A DNA stretch of 64,000 nucleotides. It comes from Rotaria socialis (taxonomy: Eukaryota > Rotifera > Eurotatoria > Philodinida > Philodinidae). A program made the translations under genes and the position numbers. This document shows, one piece after another, positions 23,730-36,312 of this stretch. A model generated the notes under the pieces. It did not search any database and was not told the DNA's origin. It worked only from the letters and a program-made list of their open reading frames with translations. Position 1 is the first letter of the stretch, and every line of letters starts with the position of its first letter. The stretch is taken from NCBI GenBank assembly GCA_905331475.1, contig CAJNYU010003859.1:1-64000 (forward strand), written 5' to 3'.

Positions 23730-26700
23730 GCATCGATGGCTCGTTGTCAAATTGCTGAGATTCAACTCGAAGCCATACTTAATGAACCTAAATCAATTAG
23801 GTCGCTTCCTATTCGTGGACTAAAGGATGTTATAAAAAAAATAAACGATATACCATCGAGCAAGTATCCAAAATGCTCAATACGCTATCTGGCATGACTA
23901 AACGACTCTTGGCAGCGTTAGGAATGCCGTCTGAAAACGACGATGCTCCAACATTGAGTACTAGGGATGTACAAAATATCACACGAGTGTTGAACAGTAC
24001 TACCGATGTTCGGGTTCTATTGCTCTTCAAAATGGTGAGCGGAGTCGATAATGTTTATGTCGATCAGGAAGGATTGACACAGCTTTTCGAACACTATCCT
24101 CGTAACGTTGGCACATTTGCACAAGATCAATATCCAGAATTCTTTAGAGTCCTATTGCGAAAGTTTCAATTGAATGAGGTAAAATACTTTAATAGAGAAA
24201 TCTTTCTAAACCTATTTCGATTTGTGTTTTAGAGATCTCGTATTGTTTTTGGCGAATTCTATGCGATTGTCTTAGATGACCCCGATTGCATTGGAGTCAT
24301 TGTCAAGATTCACTGTTCATCCTGATTGGTGTGTCGGTCCATCAAAGCAAACATCAGAACCCAATGTTGCAGAAAACTTCCTTTTAAGCGCATATCTTAC
24401 CAACAAGAAAGAAAAAAAAATGTACGAAGGAATACATATGCAAAAATTTATCACGTATCATCATTTGAATACTTTACATACTTATTAATCTTGCTCTGAT
24501 TACCTATGTCATTATTTATCGTGCATACCATCAAAAAGCTCATGCTTTTCTAGTGATCGCTAGGATTGGTGGAATATTGCTAGATTTTAATTGCGCGCTG
24601 ACCACCACTTTGATGCTAAAAAGGATTATTTTGATTATTCGCAACAATAAAATCCTACGAAAATTTATTCCAGTAGATGATCATATCGATTTTAGATGAA
24701 TACAATCAGAAGGTTCTTTGTCCTTTTTAGGATTCACTTGGTGGGAATATATGATAAGATTGAAATGAAATTTATAAAAACTAAACTGATGGATAACAGC
24801 TACTAATAATGGTGTATTCAATTAGACCCTTTTTTTTTCAAAAACACAATGTGAAAGTAGCATTGAAATACAAAGATAACACTTTAATCCCATTTCAAAT
24901 AGTATTAGATGACTTGTATAGATTATAATCAATGGTAAAAAAGAACGTTGCTTACACGTGAACATAGAATTTATGCTATTTGTATCTGATTAACACACGC
25001 ATTATTGCTTTTATCGGAGATGTTGAGTATTAAGCGAATTCAATGGCATTTTAATGCTATAATAACTCTGATAAACCTAGCCTACTGTATATCATTTTAT
25101 GTTTTTTAAATGATGTAAATAAATAGATTGTTAAAATATTCATCTACACCTTTTCTGTCTCATTAACGAATTTATAATGTGAAGATAAAATTGAGTTGAA
25201 TAAGACAAACAGACAATGAACTTTCCCTATATAGATGTGTTCAACTAAATATATACTTGCTTTGCTGCTTGTCGTTAAATGATAAATAACACTTTGAAGT
25301 TTAACTTTTTTCCTCCTGTCTCTACGTGAATTGTTTGATAAACAATTTGATAATTATTTTTCAGTTTACTACACGTCCTGACATTGGTTGGGTTGGCCAT
25401 TTTGCATCGTTGAGTGGTGTTATTCTTTTTGTAATACTCTCTGTCATGGCCATATTTTCTATGCAATTTATTCGGCGCAGTGGTCACTTCCAAGTGAAAT
25501 CTATTTTGTTTTTATTTTTTACAATTCCTATAAATTTGTCTCGATATAGATATTCTACTGGACTCATTTACTTTATTGGCTATGTTTTCTCTTTTTTATC
25601 ATTCATGCAGGTGATTGTTGACTGAGTTCACGCCTAGTTTTCGTCGTTTTTTATGTTTATCTTTGTTTCTATGTAATTTATAGAAATGGATTGCTACTCC
25701 GCTGACAATTTTTATAATCGAAAAGCTCTATTATAGTTTGACACAATGTTCTTCTAATTCAGGTCGAATTCATATAGAATCGGCCACAATAGAGCAATCA
25801 AATGTGATCAGTTTAAAAATACATCGATCAAAAAGTTTCAGGTAATTTCATCCTTCTTTACTCGAATATAAGTTCTTTAGGTTTCGATCAATATAGATTT
25901 CTTTTTAACTATAGATTTCAACTAGGTGATTATATTTTCATAAATTTACCGCGTGTGGCTCCCTTCGAGTTCCATTCATTCACAGTCAGTAGTGCGCCGC
26001 AAGAGTCAAATTATATCACGGTACATATTCAAGCGATTAGCAATTGGACCAAACGTGTCTATGAGTACTTCAAGAACATGCCAGAAAATCAAAAGAACGA
26101 GCGTAACATCAAGGTTTACCGCTCTGATTTGAATCCCACTCGAGCCATAGTCGAACACATACAGAATGCAGACGCAACATCTTCCAGTGCAACGAACGAT
26201 ATTCAAAATCAGAACAATCATCCAGGCAGCTCTCTACCGCCATCTGCTCATAAAGACTGGATAGTGATTAACGGTCTTTATTCATCATGTGCTCTATATA
26301 TTTTCGATGCCAACGTGTCAATTACAACAAGAAAGATCTTGCAGAGAATGGTCAACTGTTGAAGATCGATTTCATTTGGGTCAATCATGATCACAAGAGC
26401 TTCGAATGGTTGCTTAATCTTCTTCGTCAATTCGAAGAAGAACAAGAGACTTATTCGACCCCTAATCCTGGCGAAAATCGGTTTCTTGATATTCATCTCT
26501 TCTTTACTCAAATCAAAAATGATGAGAATATTGGCAATGTTCCACTTGATGTTGTAACGAAAACTTGGGCTCAAGTAGCTGGAAACGACATTTTTACTAG
26601 TTTGCGAACAAAGACGCAGATTGGAAGATCTAATTGGACCGAATTATTCGACCGTCTAATTTCTAACGAAAATGCCTCGACTGCCGATGATGTAAACGTA

Positions 26701-26784
26701 TTTCTCCGTGGTTCACCCATAATGGGTAACAGCATTCGTGAACATTGTGAAAAATTTAGATTTCATTTCTTTAAAGAGTTTTGA
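23730..26784 (+). pseudogene. broken NADPH oxidase (EF-hand NOX type)
   Basis: Parts appear in family order. First an EF-hand-like N-terminal region with GMTKRLLAALGMPSE and FGEFYAIVLDD (23736-24290), then ESLSRFTVHPDW (24298-24335). A first ferric-reductase part has FNCALTTTLMLKR and VDDHIDF (about 24485-24696). Next come RRSGHFQ (25473-25493) and FYWTHLLYW...FIIHA with two haem-type His (exon 25550-25610), then KWIATPLTIFIIEKLYY (from 25684). The FAD part has FHSFTVSSAPQ and AISNWTKRVYEYF (25915-26090). The C-terminus has IDFIWVNHDHKSFEWLL and SLRTKTQIGRSNW (to 26784). Damage: one A short in the A8 run at 23834-23841, a +1 shift near 24285, loss of the mid-membrane part between about 24700 and 25360, and a shift plus deletion near 26305-26330. 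The last removes the GxGxGxxP NADPH loop. The usual CG near the end is RG (FLRGSP). Active enzymes of this family make superoxide; this copy cannot. Confidence 0.82.
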
Positions 26785-28470
26785 TTTTCTTCTTCTTTGT
26801 GATACCATGATTCAAGCATTTCAAAATGAAAATTGTTAAACCAGATCTGTTTTTACTACGATTGTTAAAAAATACATACTTATAGGCTTGGAATTCTTTC
26901 TGTTCTCATTAAGGCAGCAACTTTTGGTGTGAATGTATTTCAAATTTCTTCTTTATATACTTCAAAAAATTAAAAAGCTTTTAACATTTGACACTAATCA
27001 GATTTTCGTTCAACACATCAACAAAACACGTATCTCTGGTGTATAAGCCTTGAATTTCGTTAGATAACTATATTTTGTAAAAGCTTCATTACAATTCATG
27101 GTTGTTTAATACTCTCATATCAGAGTGTGCAACCGTTTCAGTTCAATTTTTATTTCCATACTGTTGCAGGGTTTGGTGGCAAAGGCAAAAAGTAAATGTC
27201 GAAAATTGAGTTTTTTGATAATTTTAAAAATAAAAATTTATTTTCTAAATTGGTATGTACATATATGTCGCATCCATGTTCAGTACAAACCCAATACTTT
27301 TTTTGATGAGGACGTTTTATTGCATTGGAACATATATTGATTGAACACTAGTAATGATTTACCTTTATTAGCCGTTAAGAATGATATTTCACTCTCCATT
27401 GCCAACGGTTGAAGAGAAAATTATTTGTTAGTTGTTTTCGCCAGACTGATTTATACATATATAGTATACGCTAACAATGAACAAGTATAGATTATAGACG
27501 AGGAGGACAACGAATTTAACTTATGCCACTAACAACCAATACCAACTCAAAAAACAATTTCGTTATCTATTGACACCTTTTTCATTCTACTTTTTCCTCT
27601 AGTAGTTTTTCTTCGACACTTTTATTAATTATACTTTTTCATTTCGACATTTTCCATTCTACGTTTTCACCTTCTGCAATTACCAGTTTCGACATTTTCC
27701 TTTTCTGCCTTTTCCGCCAATTCGCTGTTGCATACATTGGTTACTGTATATACTTATTAGTACAATTTTAGTAAGGTATTTCTTGTTGGCTTAATATTTT
27801 GATAGAAAAATAAGTAAGAATTCTATTTATGCTCAAGTAATGCATAAACTGACTGCAAGACATTTGTCTTTTGCTTTTTTTTTAAGTGAGAAAGTAAGAC
27901 GTTTAAAACGACACGTTTTATGGTAGTGAAATCAAGAGAAAAATAAACGGCTTCAAATAATAGAGACCATGCATTGTATTACTTCTCGTATTCGAGTTAA
28001 TTTTAAAGGCTTAATTGTCTAGAACGTTTAGACTGGCATCAACAAAACGAAAAGAGAAATGTTGACTTGGTAAACAAAATAAAAGAATCCGATAATTGTG
28101 TCATCCATAACAAACAATTGATATCGCTTCGGCCGACCATTAGCATTTTGTTCACAAGAAGGTATGGCTACATTAGAATTTACCACATGTCTGCATTATT
28201 GTAACGGAAAGAATTTTCTCCTACTATAATACGTATTTGTCTGATTTTACTAATTAAGTATGAAATGTAGAAAAAAACTATTTTTCCGATTTTAGTTTTC
28301 ATTTAAAAAAATATCCATATTGAGATTGATCAAAGTAAGGCAGCTGCCTTTATTAAAGAAATCATCAGAAATAGGAAGCAAGACGCAATGACACTATCGA
28401 AGACGACCCGCAGATACTTCCCTCTTCACAATAGCACCCCTAGGATACTACAAGGAAACTAAATGTATAA
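26785..28470. other. intergenic, no gene seen
   Basis: AT-rich. A pyrimidine-rich patch at 27575-27720 repeats TTTCGACATTTTCC and CTTTTTC-type words. No exon is supported. Confidence 0.55.
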
Positions 28471-30598
28471 TTAGCGTTTCTGTCGCTTATCCTGATATTT
28501 TAGATGTTGATCATCTTGGATTGATTGATAAGATCGCCGACTTTGTCCTCTAAAAGCTGGTTGTATCCGTGTATAGCCTTGCTGATTTGAGATTTCTACT
28601 GAACTTATTATGAAATCAATCATAGCATCTGGTGTTTTAATAGTATCGTTCATTTTTACGGCTCGAACAAACTCACTATATCGATCGATTGCTTTTATAG
28701 CTTTTAAGCGTTGTTGAAATTTTTCAACTATATTATCAGGCGGATATCCATATGCTCGATCCAAATATCTAAACACACAGATATCAGTAGATTAACAAAA
28801 GCTGAAACGAATGAAAACAAGAAACTCACTCTTTAACACCGGAAAAAATGAATGTTTCTGCCATTTCCAAATTGAATACTAATAGGTGATTTGATACTTT
28901 TGCAGCTTCGAATATATTGGATAAATCTCTCGGTTTGATATCGAATAGGTTTTCAACAACACGCTTTCGTTCAATCCAAAGAATTTGTCGAGCAAAATAT
29001 TCTTCATGAATATATTTTCTAATTTCATCAAATTGATATTTATTTGATAAAGCAATTTTTATTAAAAATTCACCAATATCTGGTATGACTTTTTTATTTC
29101 GATTTTGTAAATGCCGCATAAAATTATCAATCATTTCATTAATATTATGATCTAAAAGTGATAGAAATAATTGCATTATTTGTGATATTTATCAAGAATT
29201 CACTCGCCTAATTCAGGATAAATATCAATAAAGTGCATTAATAGACGTAGAAAATGACAATATGCTTCAATGGCATGTTTTGATTCAAACATTTCACCAT
29301 TGAATAATCGTACACCAGATTGATTCATCAAAGCTGTCAAGACTTTCAGTGCCATGAACGGTTGAAAATCATATCTGGCGCTACCCAATGCAGAACCATG
29401 ATAAATCACACTAATACTGTTCTGAATAATAGTTTGTCCTTTTTGAAAGTGAGCGTCATTAATAAATATCGGCAACCAATGATTGTAATCTTTTCCAGTA
29501 ACAGAACGAAATTTCAAATGTTCATAATAATCTAATTTATCTTCGCCTGATTTTTGTATTTCTGCAACATAGGCATCGTATGAAATAAGTTCCAAAACCG
29601 TTTCTGACTGTAATTTTCCATAATTGTCACGTTTAATTAATAACGGATAGCCTAGACAAATATTATCTTCTATGACATTTTGTTTTGTTATACCACATGT
29701 TAGTTTTTCCAATAGTTCACGTTGCCGTTGAGCATGTTTACGGTCGGCTTTCAGTTTTTCATCCTCTATTTCCGTGGACGTTGCTTCTTCTTGAACTGAT
29801 ACATTTGTAGAATAATTAATTACTTGTGGATTGGGCTTTTCATACGAATGGCCACATGTGTGACATTGAAATGTTTTAACCATATTTCGTAGGCGAATAA
29901 TGCTCTCCGGTAATGGATCACCGTGCAGATCAGGTTCAGCAAAAAATGTAACTATTTGAAGGAGTGCGGTTGATAACGTATAGCCCGGACTATGAAAAAC
30001 AAAACAAATTAAAAATGAAGATGTGTGAACATATTTTTCAGTTACCTCCATCCACTAGCTTGCTTGGCGTTACCATTATCTATAAAACGAAAGTGACTCG
30101 CATAATTTGTCAATAGATCAGTACATAAGGCATGTCCGTTTCTAAGAAAACACCAAATCATTGCAAGAGAACAAGGAACTATCAATCATCATTTCAAGCA
30201 GACTCATACCTTCCATCAAAATGGATGTGACTATGATAGGTAGAATCGAATTCTAAACCAGGCGCTATATTTCCCGCAGGGCCTGTCAATGGGTAATCTT
30301 CTGGAATATGAAGGACTAAATGAATCATAATGCCACGATAGGGCCCATCATTAATCAATACCTGAAGGGAAAATATCAAATAACTCAATGCATGAACATA
30401 GATGGGACTTATTGTTGAATTCTTACATTACAATGTAGAAGAAATGGATTCGATTCATCGGGACAGCAAACACCAAGTCCTGGTACGGGAAATCTATCAA
30501 GGTCGCTCAAATCTCTAAAAGTTTCAAAGAAATATTGCAATAATAAGCATATTTCTGTGATTATGTGCGCACCTCATAATTCGCTTCGTAGCAGCCAT
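28471..30598 (-). CDS. E2-like ubiquitin-conjugating protein with C-terminal extension, 587 aa, 7 exons
   Basis: Exons, all in phase: 30573-30598, 30427-30514, 30210-30361, 30046-30141, 29208-29989, 28830-29151, 28471-28768. It begins MAATKRIMRDLSDLD, the usual first helix of a UBC fold. Then come IMIHLVLHIPEDYPLTGP, a candidate active-site Cys95 in NGHALCTDLLTNY, and GWSPGYTLSTALLQI. A CxxC pair follows (FQCHTCGHSY). Residues about 180-470 form the conserved extension of a less-studied E2 family seen in protists and rotifers: DNICLGYPLLI, YNHWLPIFINDAHF, FMALKVLTALMN and IPDIGEFLIKIAL. The HPN motif of classical E2s is replaced by HSH (STYHSHIHFDG). The intron between exons 5 and 6 (29152-29207) only closes in phase with a GC donor. 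The protein is expected to carry ubiquitin or a relative on Cys95; substrates are unknown. Confidence 0.85.
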
Positions 30599-30681
30599 CT
30601 TGGTATTTTGTGGCTTGAGTGAGATACTCATTGTTGGCCAATATAGAAAACAAACGCAAGCCAAGCCGATGAAACAAGCAG

Positions 30682-30706
30682 TAATATATATATATATATA
30701 TATAAT
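30682..30706. repeat. (TA)n microsatellite
   Basis: About 12 TA units upstream of the E2-like gene start. Confidence 0.9.
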
Positions 30707-30788
30707 AAGATAAATTATTGTCAACAACAAACTATTCTTGCAATTTTGTTTGAAAGAAACAAAAAACATTTCTGAATCATAACATTTA

Positions 30789-32097
30789 TCACGAGGAACG
30801 GCAAGTAGAAGAACACGATGTTAGTGTGAAGAACGTGAAAAGACGAATTTTATGTGTACGTAATTGAAGAGAACGATAAAATAAATGATGACTGCGATTA
30901 TAAAAGCACTGTGTCTCAATGAAACCAATATAGATAGCAGCATCTCCATGTTGAAGAAAATGTTTTTCGCTGACAAGTAAAGCATTCATACGTATTGCAT
31001 TATCATCATTTCGTATGGACTCTAATTGATCGAATGTTTGACATTCTTGGCAAAAGTCGTAAACTTGGTAAAGCACGGAATTATTTGATGGTTGTTTCCT
31101 GCATAAGCCTTGTTGACAAAAATACAATGTCTTCTCACGATTTGCTATACTAAGATCGATTGTATATCGACAAGCTACTCGTAGTAGATCGCCAACAGCT
31201 CGATCGATTGGTAAGATTTGAAAAAGTAAATCAACAATAGGTCTTAAATCATGATGTACGGCTAACATCATCGGTGTGAAATTATCACCGTTTGTTTTGA
31301 TATGACCATGTTTATGCAACAGAAGGGCTTTGGCAACATCGATATGTCTTCCCAAAATAGCAAAATCAAGGGCAGTGTGTCCATCATAAATCCGTATATC
31401 GGTATCAGCGCCATATTTCAAAAGACCGTTGGTAGTTCCAAGATAGCCAACACTAGAAGTTTCTTGCAATAGATACTCAACGTGATAGTTATATCCTTGA
31501 CTTAATACATAATCGACCAGAGCTTCATAAGTTTTCTCAATAGCAATCGTTAAGATACCACTTTGATTAATATCTGCGTAAGCATATTCCACAAGTTCTC
31601 GAACGAGATTCAAATCCCCATTATTGCATGCATAACATATTGGTTTAGAACGCTACGGAATATAGTCATTCAGTGTATCTGGGTCGAGATCACTAGAATA
31701 TAGCTTGCCCAACAATACTCGAATGCAGCGGGTGCGTTCAAGACAAATAGCAAGCGACAGTGATGTTGGTACCTTGTCGATAGCTATACGAATCTAATTC
31801 ATTTGACCAGTATTTTTCTTTACTACTAAAGATATTGATTGCCGATGTAAGGCAATCGACCAGCTCAACACCATCACGATCGATAGCGTCATAAATCTCT
31901 TACCATTGTGCTTTAATACAGTTGTGTACTTCTTCCCGTTCCCAGTGTTCCTTCACATATTCTTGACAGTAACTATCTGCATCTTCTTCCAAGCTATTAC
32001 TGTTGAAAACAATCAACTCATTTCTTATCCATGATCTAGTTGGTTGATTTCTGTCGGTGAAACCTAAATTAACGGAGAAACTAATCGATTGAGTCAT
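30789..32097 (-). pseudogene. broken ankyrin-repeat FEM1-like gene
   Basis: The open part (30789-31613 plus an in-frame extension to about 31656) shows ankyrin units: CYACNNGDLNLVRELVEY, YGADTDIRIYDGHTALDFAI and GDNFTPMMLAVHHDLRPIVD. A later block, DDNAIRMNALLVSEKH, matches the region after the ankyrins in FEM1 proteins, substrate receptors of CUL2 ubiquitin ligases. The C-terminus then loses similarity. Upstream, a TAG just before RSKPICYAC, a one-base shift near 31760 (ACYLS then CLERTRCIRVLLGKL) and a TAA between KAQW and EIYDAIDRDGVELVDC interrupt the frame. No splice pattern repairs all of these, so it is read as a pseudogene. The family name rests on a short match. Confidence 0.6.
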
Positions 32098-32133
32098 TAT
32101 CGTAACTCACATATTTCCAGCATATATTGAAAA

Positions 32134-32267
32134 TACTAGGTTGAGCAAAACGTTCGCGGTCACTTGTAAAAAACTACGTAGTATGTAAACAGTGTAGATT
32201 GTGCTGTTTACATATTAAGTAGTTTTTTTTGCAAGTGACCGCGAACTCTTTGCTCAACATAGTATAG
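32134..32267. mobile_element. palindromic mariner-type MITE
   Basis: Two arms of about 55 bp fold back. The left reads TACTAGGTTGAGCAAAACG then TTCGCGGTCACTT. The right reads AAGTGACCGCGAA then TTTGCTCAACATAGTA. The centre TGTAGATTGTG is flanked by CTGTTTACAT-type complements. The outer bases are TA, the target of Tc1/mariner elements. There is no coding room. Confidence 0.75.
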
Positions 32268-35200
32268 TATTTTATCAAAAACGTTTTCGTAGTAGAAATC
32301 CTTCTGCACAATACAAATGAAATAAAGTTGCAATGGAATTGTATTTTTCATCGTTCTTTTCATATGAGTCCCTGTTATTTCAGAGAAAACGAAAGTATTG
32401 TTCTAAAATTAGCGTTTTTCTTTATATATTTTTGTGATGAAGGTTTCTTGCTAGCTATAACTCATATTTTTATGAAATTTGCTTGCTCTGTTCATGCTTC
32501 ATCATATTCAAGCGATAATGGCACAACAAGTAGGAAGTGTTACGTAGAAAATGAAATGGTAATATTCAATCTGGTCGTTTGTGTGACTATGGACTTTCCA
32601 TTGTTTTTTGTTGCGACTTTGGGAAAAAATGATTAGAAATATTTCACATCGCTGTTTTTGTGTCATCCCGGCATGACTCTTTGAAAATTTGATGATTAAA
32701 GTAACAAAACGTTGAACTGAGATGAATATATGTGGAGCAACAACGAGATTCTTCAGATGGCACTCGTTTTTTTTCACGAATATTTAATGATACTATAATA
32801 TAATATCCCTTTATAGCAAATGAAATGGTTAACTCTCATGAGGTATATTTTTTTATTTTTAAGGAACAAAGCTTGAAGATAATCCATCTAACAGTTAAAA
32901 TAGAAAGGTTGATGAAAAGTGTTAGATCCTTGTTTAATTTCAGAGCGTCCGACTAGAAATGTTCAATAGTAACAACGGAGATGCTACATTTCTTACGTTA
33001 GAAATGATCATTACGTTATTTCAGCGTTAGGCGTTATAAATACACACTGCATGCATCATCTTTCATTTAGTTGAGATAACGAAGACATTATTACGTAGGA
33101 TTACGTTATAACGTCTTACGAGAAGGAAGAGTAAAATAATTCATGATATAACGAGAGACCATTCGTTTCGATTTACGTATAGCCGCGAGAAAGAAAAACA
33201 ATCAATGGCATGTCCTTCAGAGACCGAAACCGATGACAAAAGTGCCATTCGATTCGATTCGGGTTTTCTGGTCTTTTTAAAATTGTAATTCGATTCGATT
33301 CGGCTAAAAACACCAAAAAAATCAATTCGATTAGATTCGATTCGACCTCTTTTCTAGAAGTATCATTCGATTCGATTCGGTAGTTTCGACGTTCCATTCG
33401 GAGTCGATTCGATTCGATTTTGGTCTCTGATGTCCTTACGCTGTTTTCTCTTTCCTTTCCTTCATTCGCTATAATAAGTATTTCATTTCGCTCTAGTCGA
33501 AGACCGTACCTCCCATCCCTGAGTTGAAAGAATTTTTTCGTATCAAAATTGTTATGTTACAATGTATTCGTGTCTATTTAAAGGTTTTCATTTGTGAGCA
33601 TGACTGACAATATTAAATTAGTAATAAAACAGATGTAATGCTAAGAAAATTTATCTAGTCAACATATTGTAAGTATCTGACTCTTTTTCATTAAATTAGG
33701 CTCCTTGCGATCAATTGTTTTTTCAACCAAGCTTTCCGTCAAGCAGCTTCATTAATCATTAGTAAATGATGTTTGAAAGAGAAAAAGTTATCATGAACAT
33801 AATGCTCAAACTCATATCACTTATGTTTTTTTGATGGCCAATCAAGAAGATTGCTTAGTTATGGTGGTGGTCATATGCACTTTGTTAATTGAGAATGAGA
33901 GAAAAATCACATGAAAATAGTCTACGAAGGTAAATAGCTTTTCTTAAGATAAAACTAGTAATAACACAATGAGATTTGGTTTGTAAGCAAATAGTAAAAA
34001 ATATGTCTCGATATATTGTCTGAATAGTATCTCAAATGGAAAGATTTTGTATTAACTATCAGATATCGCATCGGTTTGGTTTTAGACGTACTTTTTATTC
34101 AAATATATACTAAGTATGATAAATAAAAAATTGCAAAATATAGGTAGTTATTCTAGCACAAATGCTTTATTCCATTAGCTTCAGATAAAATTTAAAAAAT
34201 TATTTCAACTTAATCAGCATTTCAAATTTTAAATATAACTTAAATCTACTCAATCACGTCTATTATCTTGAAAATTATTTCTGTTTTTAATACAAATTGC
34301 ATTTTTTCTTGATTCATAATTATAGGTTTCTTGTCTACAGACTTTTTCATTGCTTCGTTTTTAGTTGTTAAAATGCATTTACTAACAGATTGATGAAATG
34401 TCTTAGAAACCCTGTAAAAAGTTGAAAATACATTATAAATCGTAGGCACCTTCTTTCTATATATATCGCGTAAACTTAAAAACATGTCCGAGCTGTGGAA
34501 AAAATTGAAGGAAATTTCCTCTCTGAAAAAAGAGAAACACGCTTCTTGAGATTTGATTGACTTCCAACTCTTGCGCAAAGAGGTCGACATAAATATAAAT
34601 AATATCAAATCGGAAACACGTCAGAAAACAGCTTTTTTCTAATAGTATTACAAGATTTCACACACTTGTGAGTATTTTATCAAAATAGTTATATTGTAGT
34701 TAAAAATAAAACTGAGCCAAATTTTAAATTCATTTAGTCAAAATCGACATATTTATTTTGACTGAATTTTAATATCGATCAATAAATATATAAATCAGAA
34801 ATACCAGATCTTTCGATTTTCTTGATTCAAGTCCTTGGAGCATTTCGTTATAATCTAATTACAGTCCGAGATGCTGTATCTATCACACTAGCAGTTCCTA
34901 TAAAATGTTTATAACTTTTCAATTAGGAATTGCACAAGATTAACCCATACATTAGGTTTTGAGGAACATTTTATTGTAGAATTTAGTGCGGAGACAACTT
35001 ATTTTCTTGTAAATTTTACTTACTCATGTGTTACAGTGTGAAAAAGACGTACTTTGTTTCTTGCAAAATTTCATTTCTCATTACCATGTCAAGAATATTC
35101 GATGAGTTCAACCGGAAAGTATCAAACAGTTTCTAATAAAAGATACCAGAATACTGCTTCATTCAGGTTTCAAAACACACGTTTCATCTAAAAAGGAATT

Positions 35201-35762
35201 TTCCCTTTAGATCACAAAATAATCGTGCAGTTATTATAGTCGTTTAATTATTCATAAGCGTTTGATTTATAGTTTTGATCAAATAGCAAAGTGAAAACTC
35301 GTATATTTCTTCTTTTAGATTATTTGATTGCGAAAATAAACTGTACACGTATATTTTGCGCACAGCTATAAAATTGTATGAAAATATTTTGTTTCAAAAT
35401 TTCATTCGGAACTCTGACCATTTTATAGAATCGATGAGCAGCATTACAGCGAAGTCTAATCATTGTTTTTCGGTATAGCGTTCATGCTCTAAACGCCTGT
35501 CGTATTTCATACTATATCATTATGTATAATAGATTAATTCTAAGAGATATGGTAATAGGAACGAAACGCCGGAAATCAATTGACTTCTATACCTACTGTA
35601 ATTTTATCTTTTAAAGCTAGACATTGCCATTTACAAAGTATAGATAAATGTATTTAGTCGAAGAGTAAACAAGCGTGTAGTTAAAAATGATTCAATTAAA
35701 AAACGAGAGAAAATGAAATGGAGTGTATGTCATCTACATTAAACAGGATAGTTTAATGCCTT
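32268..35762. other. intergenic, no gene seen
   Basis: AT-rich. Includes a TTACGTTA-rich patch (32990-33120) and a GATTCGATTCG array (33236-33425). A minus frame of 120 codons at 34246-34608 lacks any domain and is not called. Confidence 0.55.
33236..33425. repeat. GATTCGATTCG tandem array
   Basis: Many copies of ATTCGATTCG separated by short A/T-rich spacers. Related in sequence to the repeats at about 3500, 11511, 12868 and 47575. Confidence 0.85.
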
Positions 35763-36312
35763 TCATTTTCGATAAGCCACTATTGGTTGACGACGAATAG
35801 GCGCGACATTGGCATTGCCGAGAGGTCCAGCTAAAAAGATTAAAACAAAAACGAGATGATATACAACCGAAATTTATCAACTGAATACCTCTTAATTTCA
35901 ATTCGCGAGCCTCTTGACAAACTGCACATGGAGCACAGAATGCGGCCACGAGACAATCCATAGCAGTATCTTCTTTGAAATGAAATTTCTCTCGTAGTTT
36001 CTTTCTTTTCATTAGATGTGGTACCCAGCATAGATCACAATGAGCAAGTAACCAATATGCCAAGCACATTCCTACACAACTACTGCCATCAATTTTTTCA
36101 GCATTTTCACCAAATAAACGTGGCAGGCACCAACAGCCACAGCAACATATCTTTAAATCACTGAAACAGCCACATAAAGATTCTACAATGTAAAGAAACA
36201 TGAAGATAGAATAGAATTTTCGATGTAACGAAATAACAGAGAACTGACCATTCCAATCATTAGCATGTATAGATGGTTTGCGTCGACCATCTTCAACATT
36301 GGCTTCGTCCAT
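35763..36312 (-). CDS. PLAC8-family cysteine-rich protein, 141 aa, 3 exons
   Basis: Exons 36249-36312, 35889-36182 and 35763-35830, in phase. After a short polar N-terminus comes the PLAC8 (cornifelin-type) domain at about residues 20-120: DWNESLCGCFSDLKICCCG, FGENAEKIDGSSC, YWLLAHCDLCWVPHLMKR, LREKFHFKEDTAMDCL and CAPCAVCQEARELKLR. The Cys-rich pattern, the KR-LR loop and the CQE-RELK end are all conserved. Members are small membrane-associated proteins linked to cell size, metal (Cd, Zn) efflux or immune-cell function, depending on lineage; the role here is open. The tail after the domain ends PIVAYRK. Confidence 0.9.

Noticed and set aside
34246..34608. 120-codon minus-strand frame
   Set aside because: Composition is that of AT-rich noise, with no domain, splice partner or promoter.
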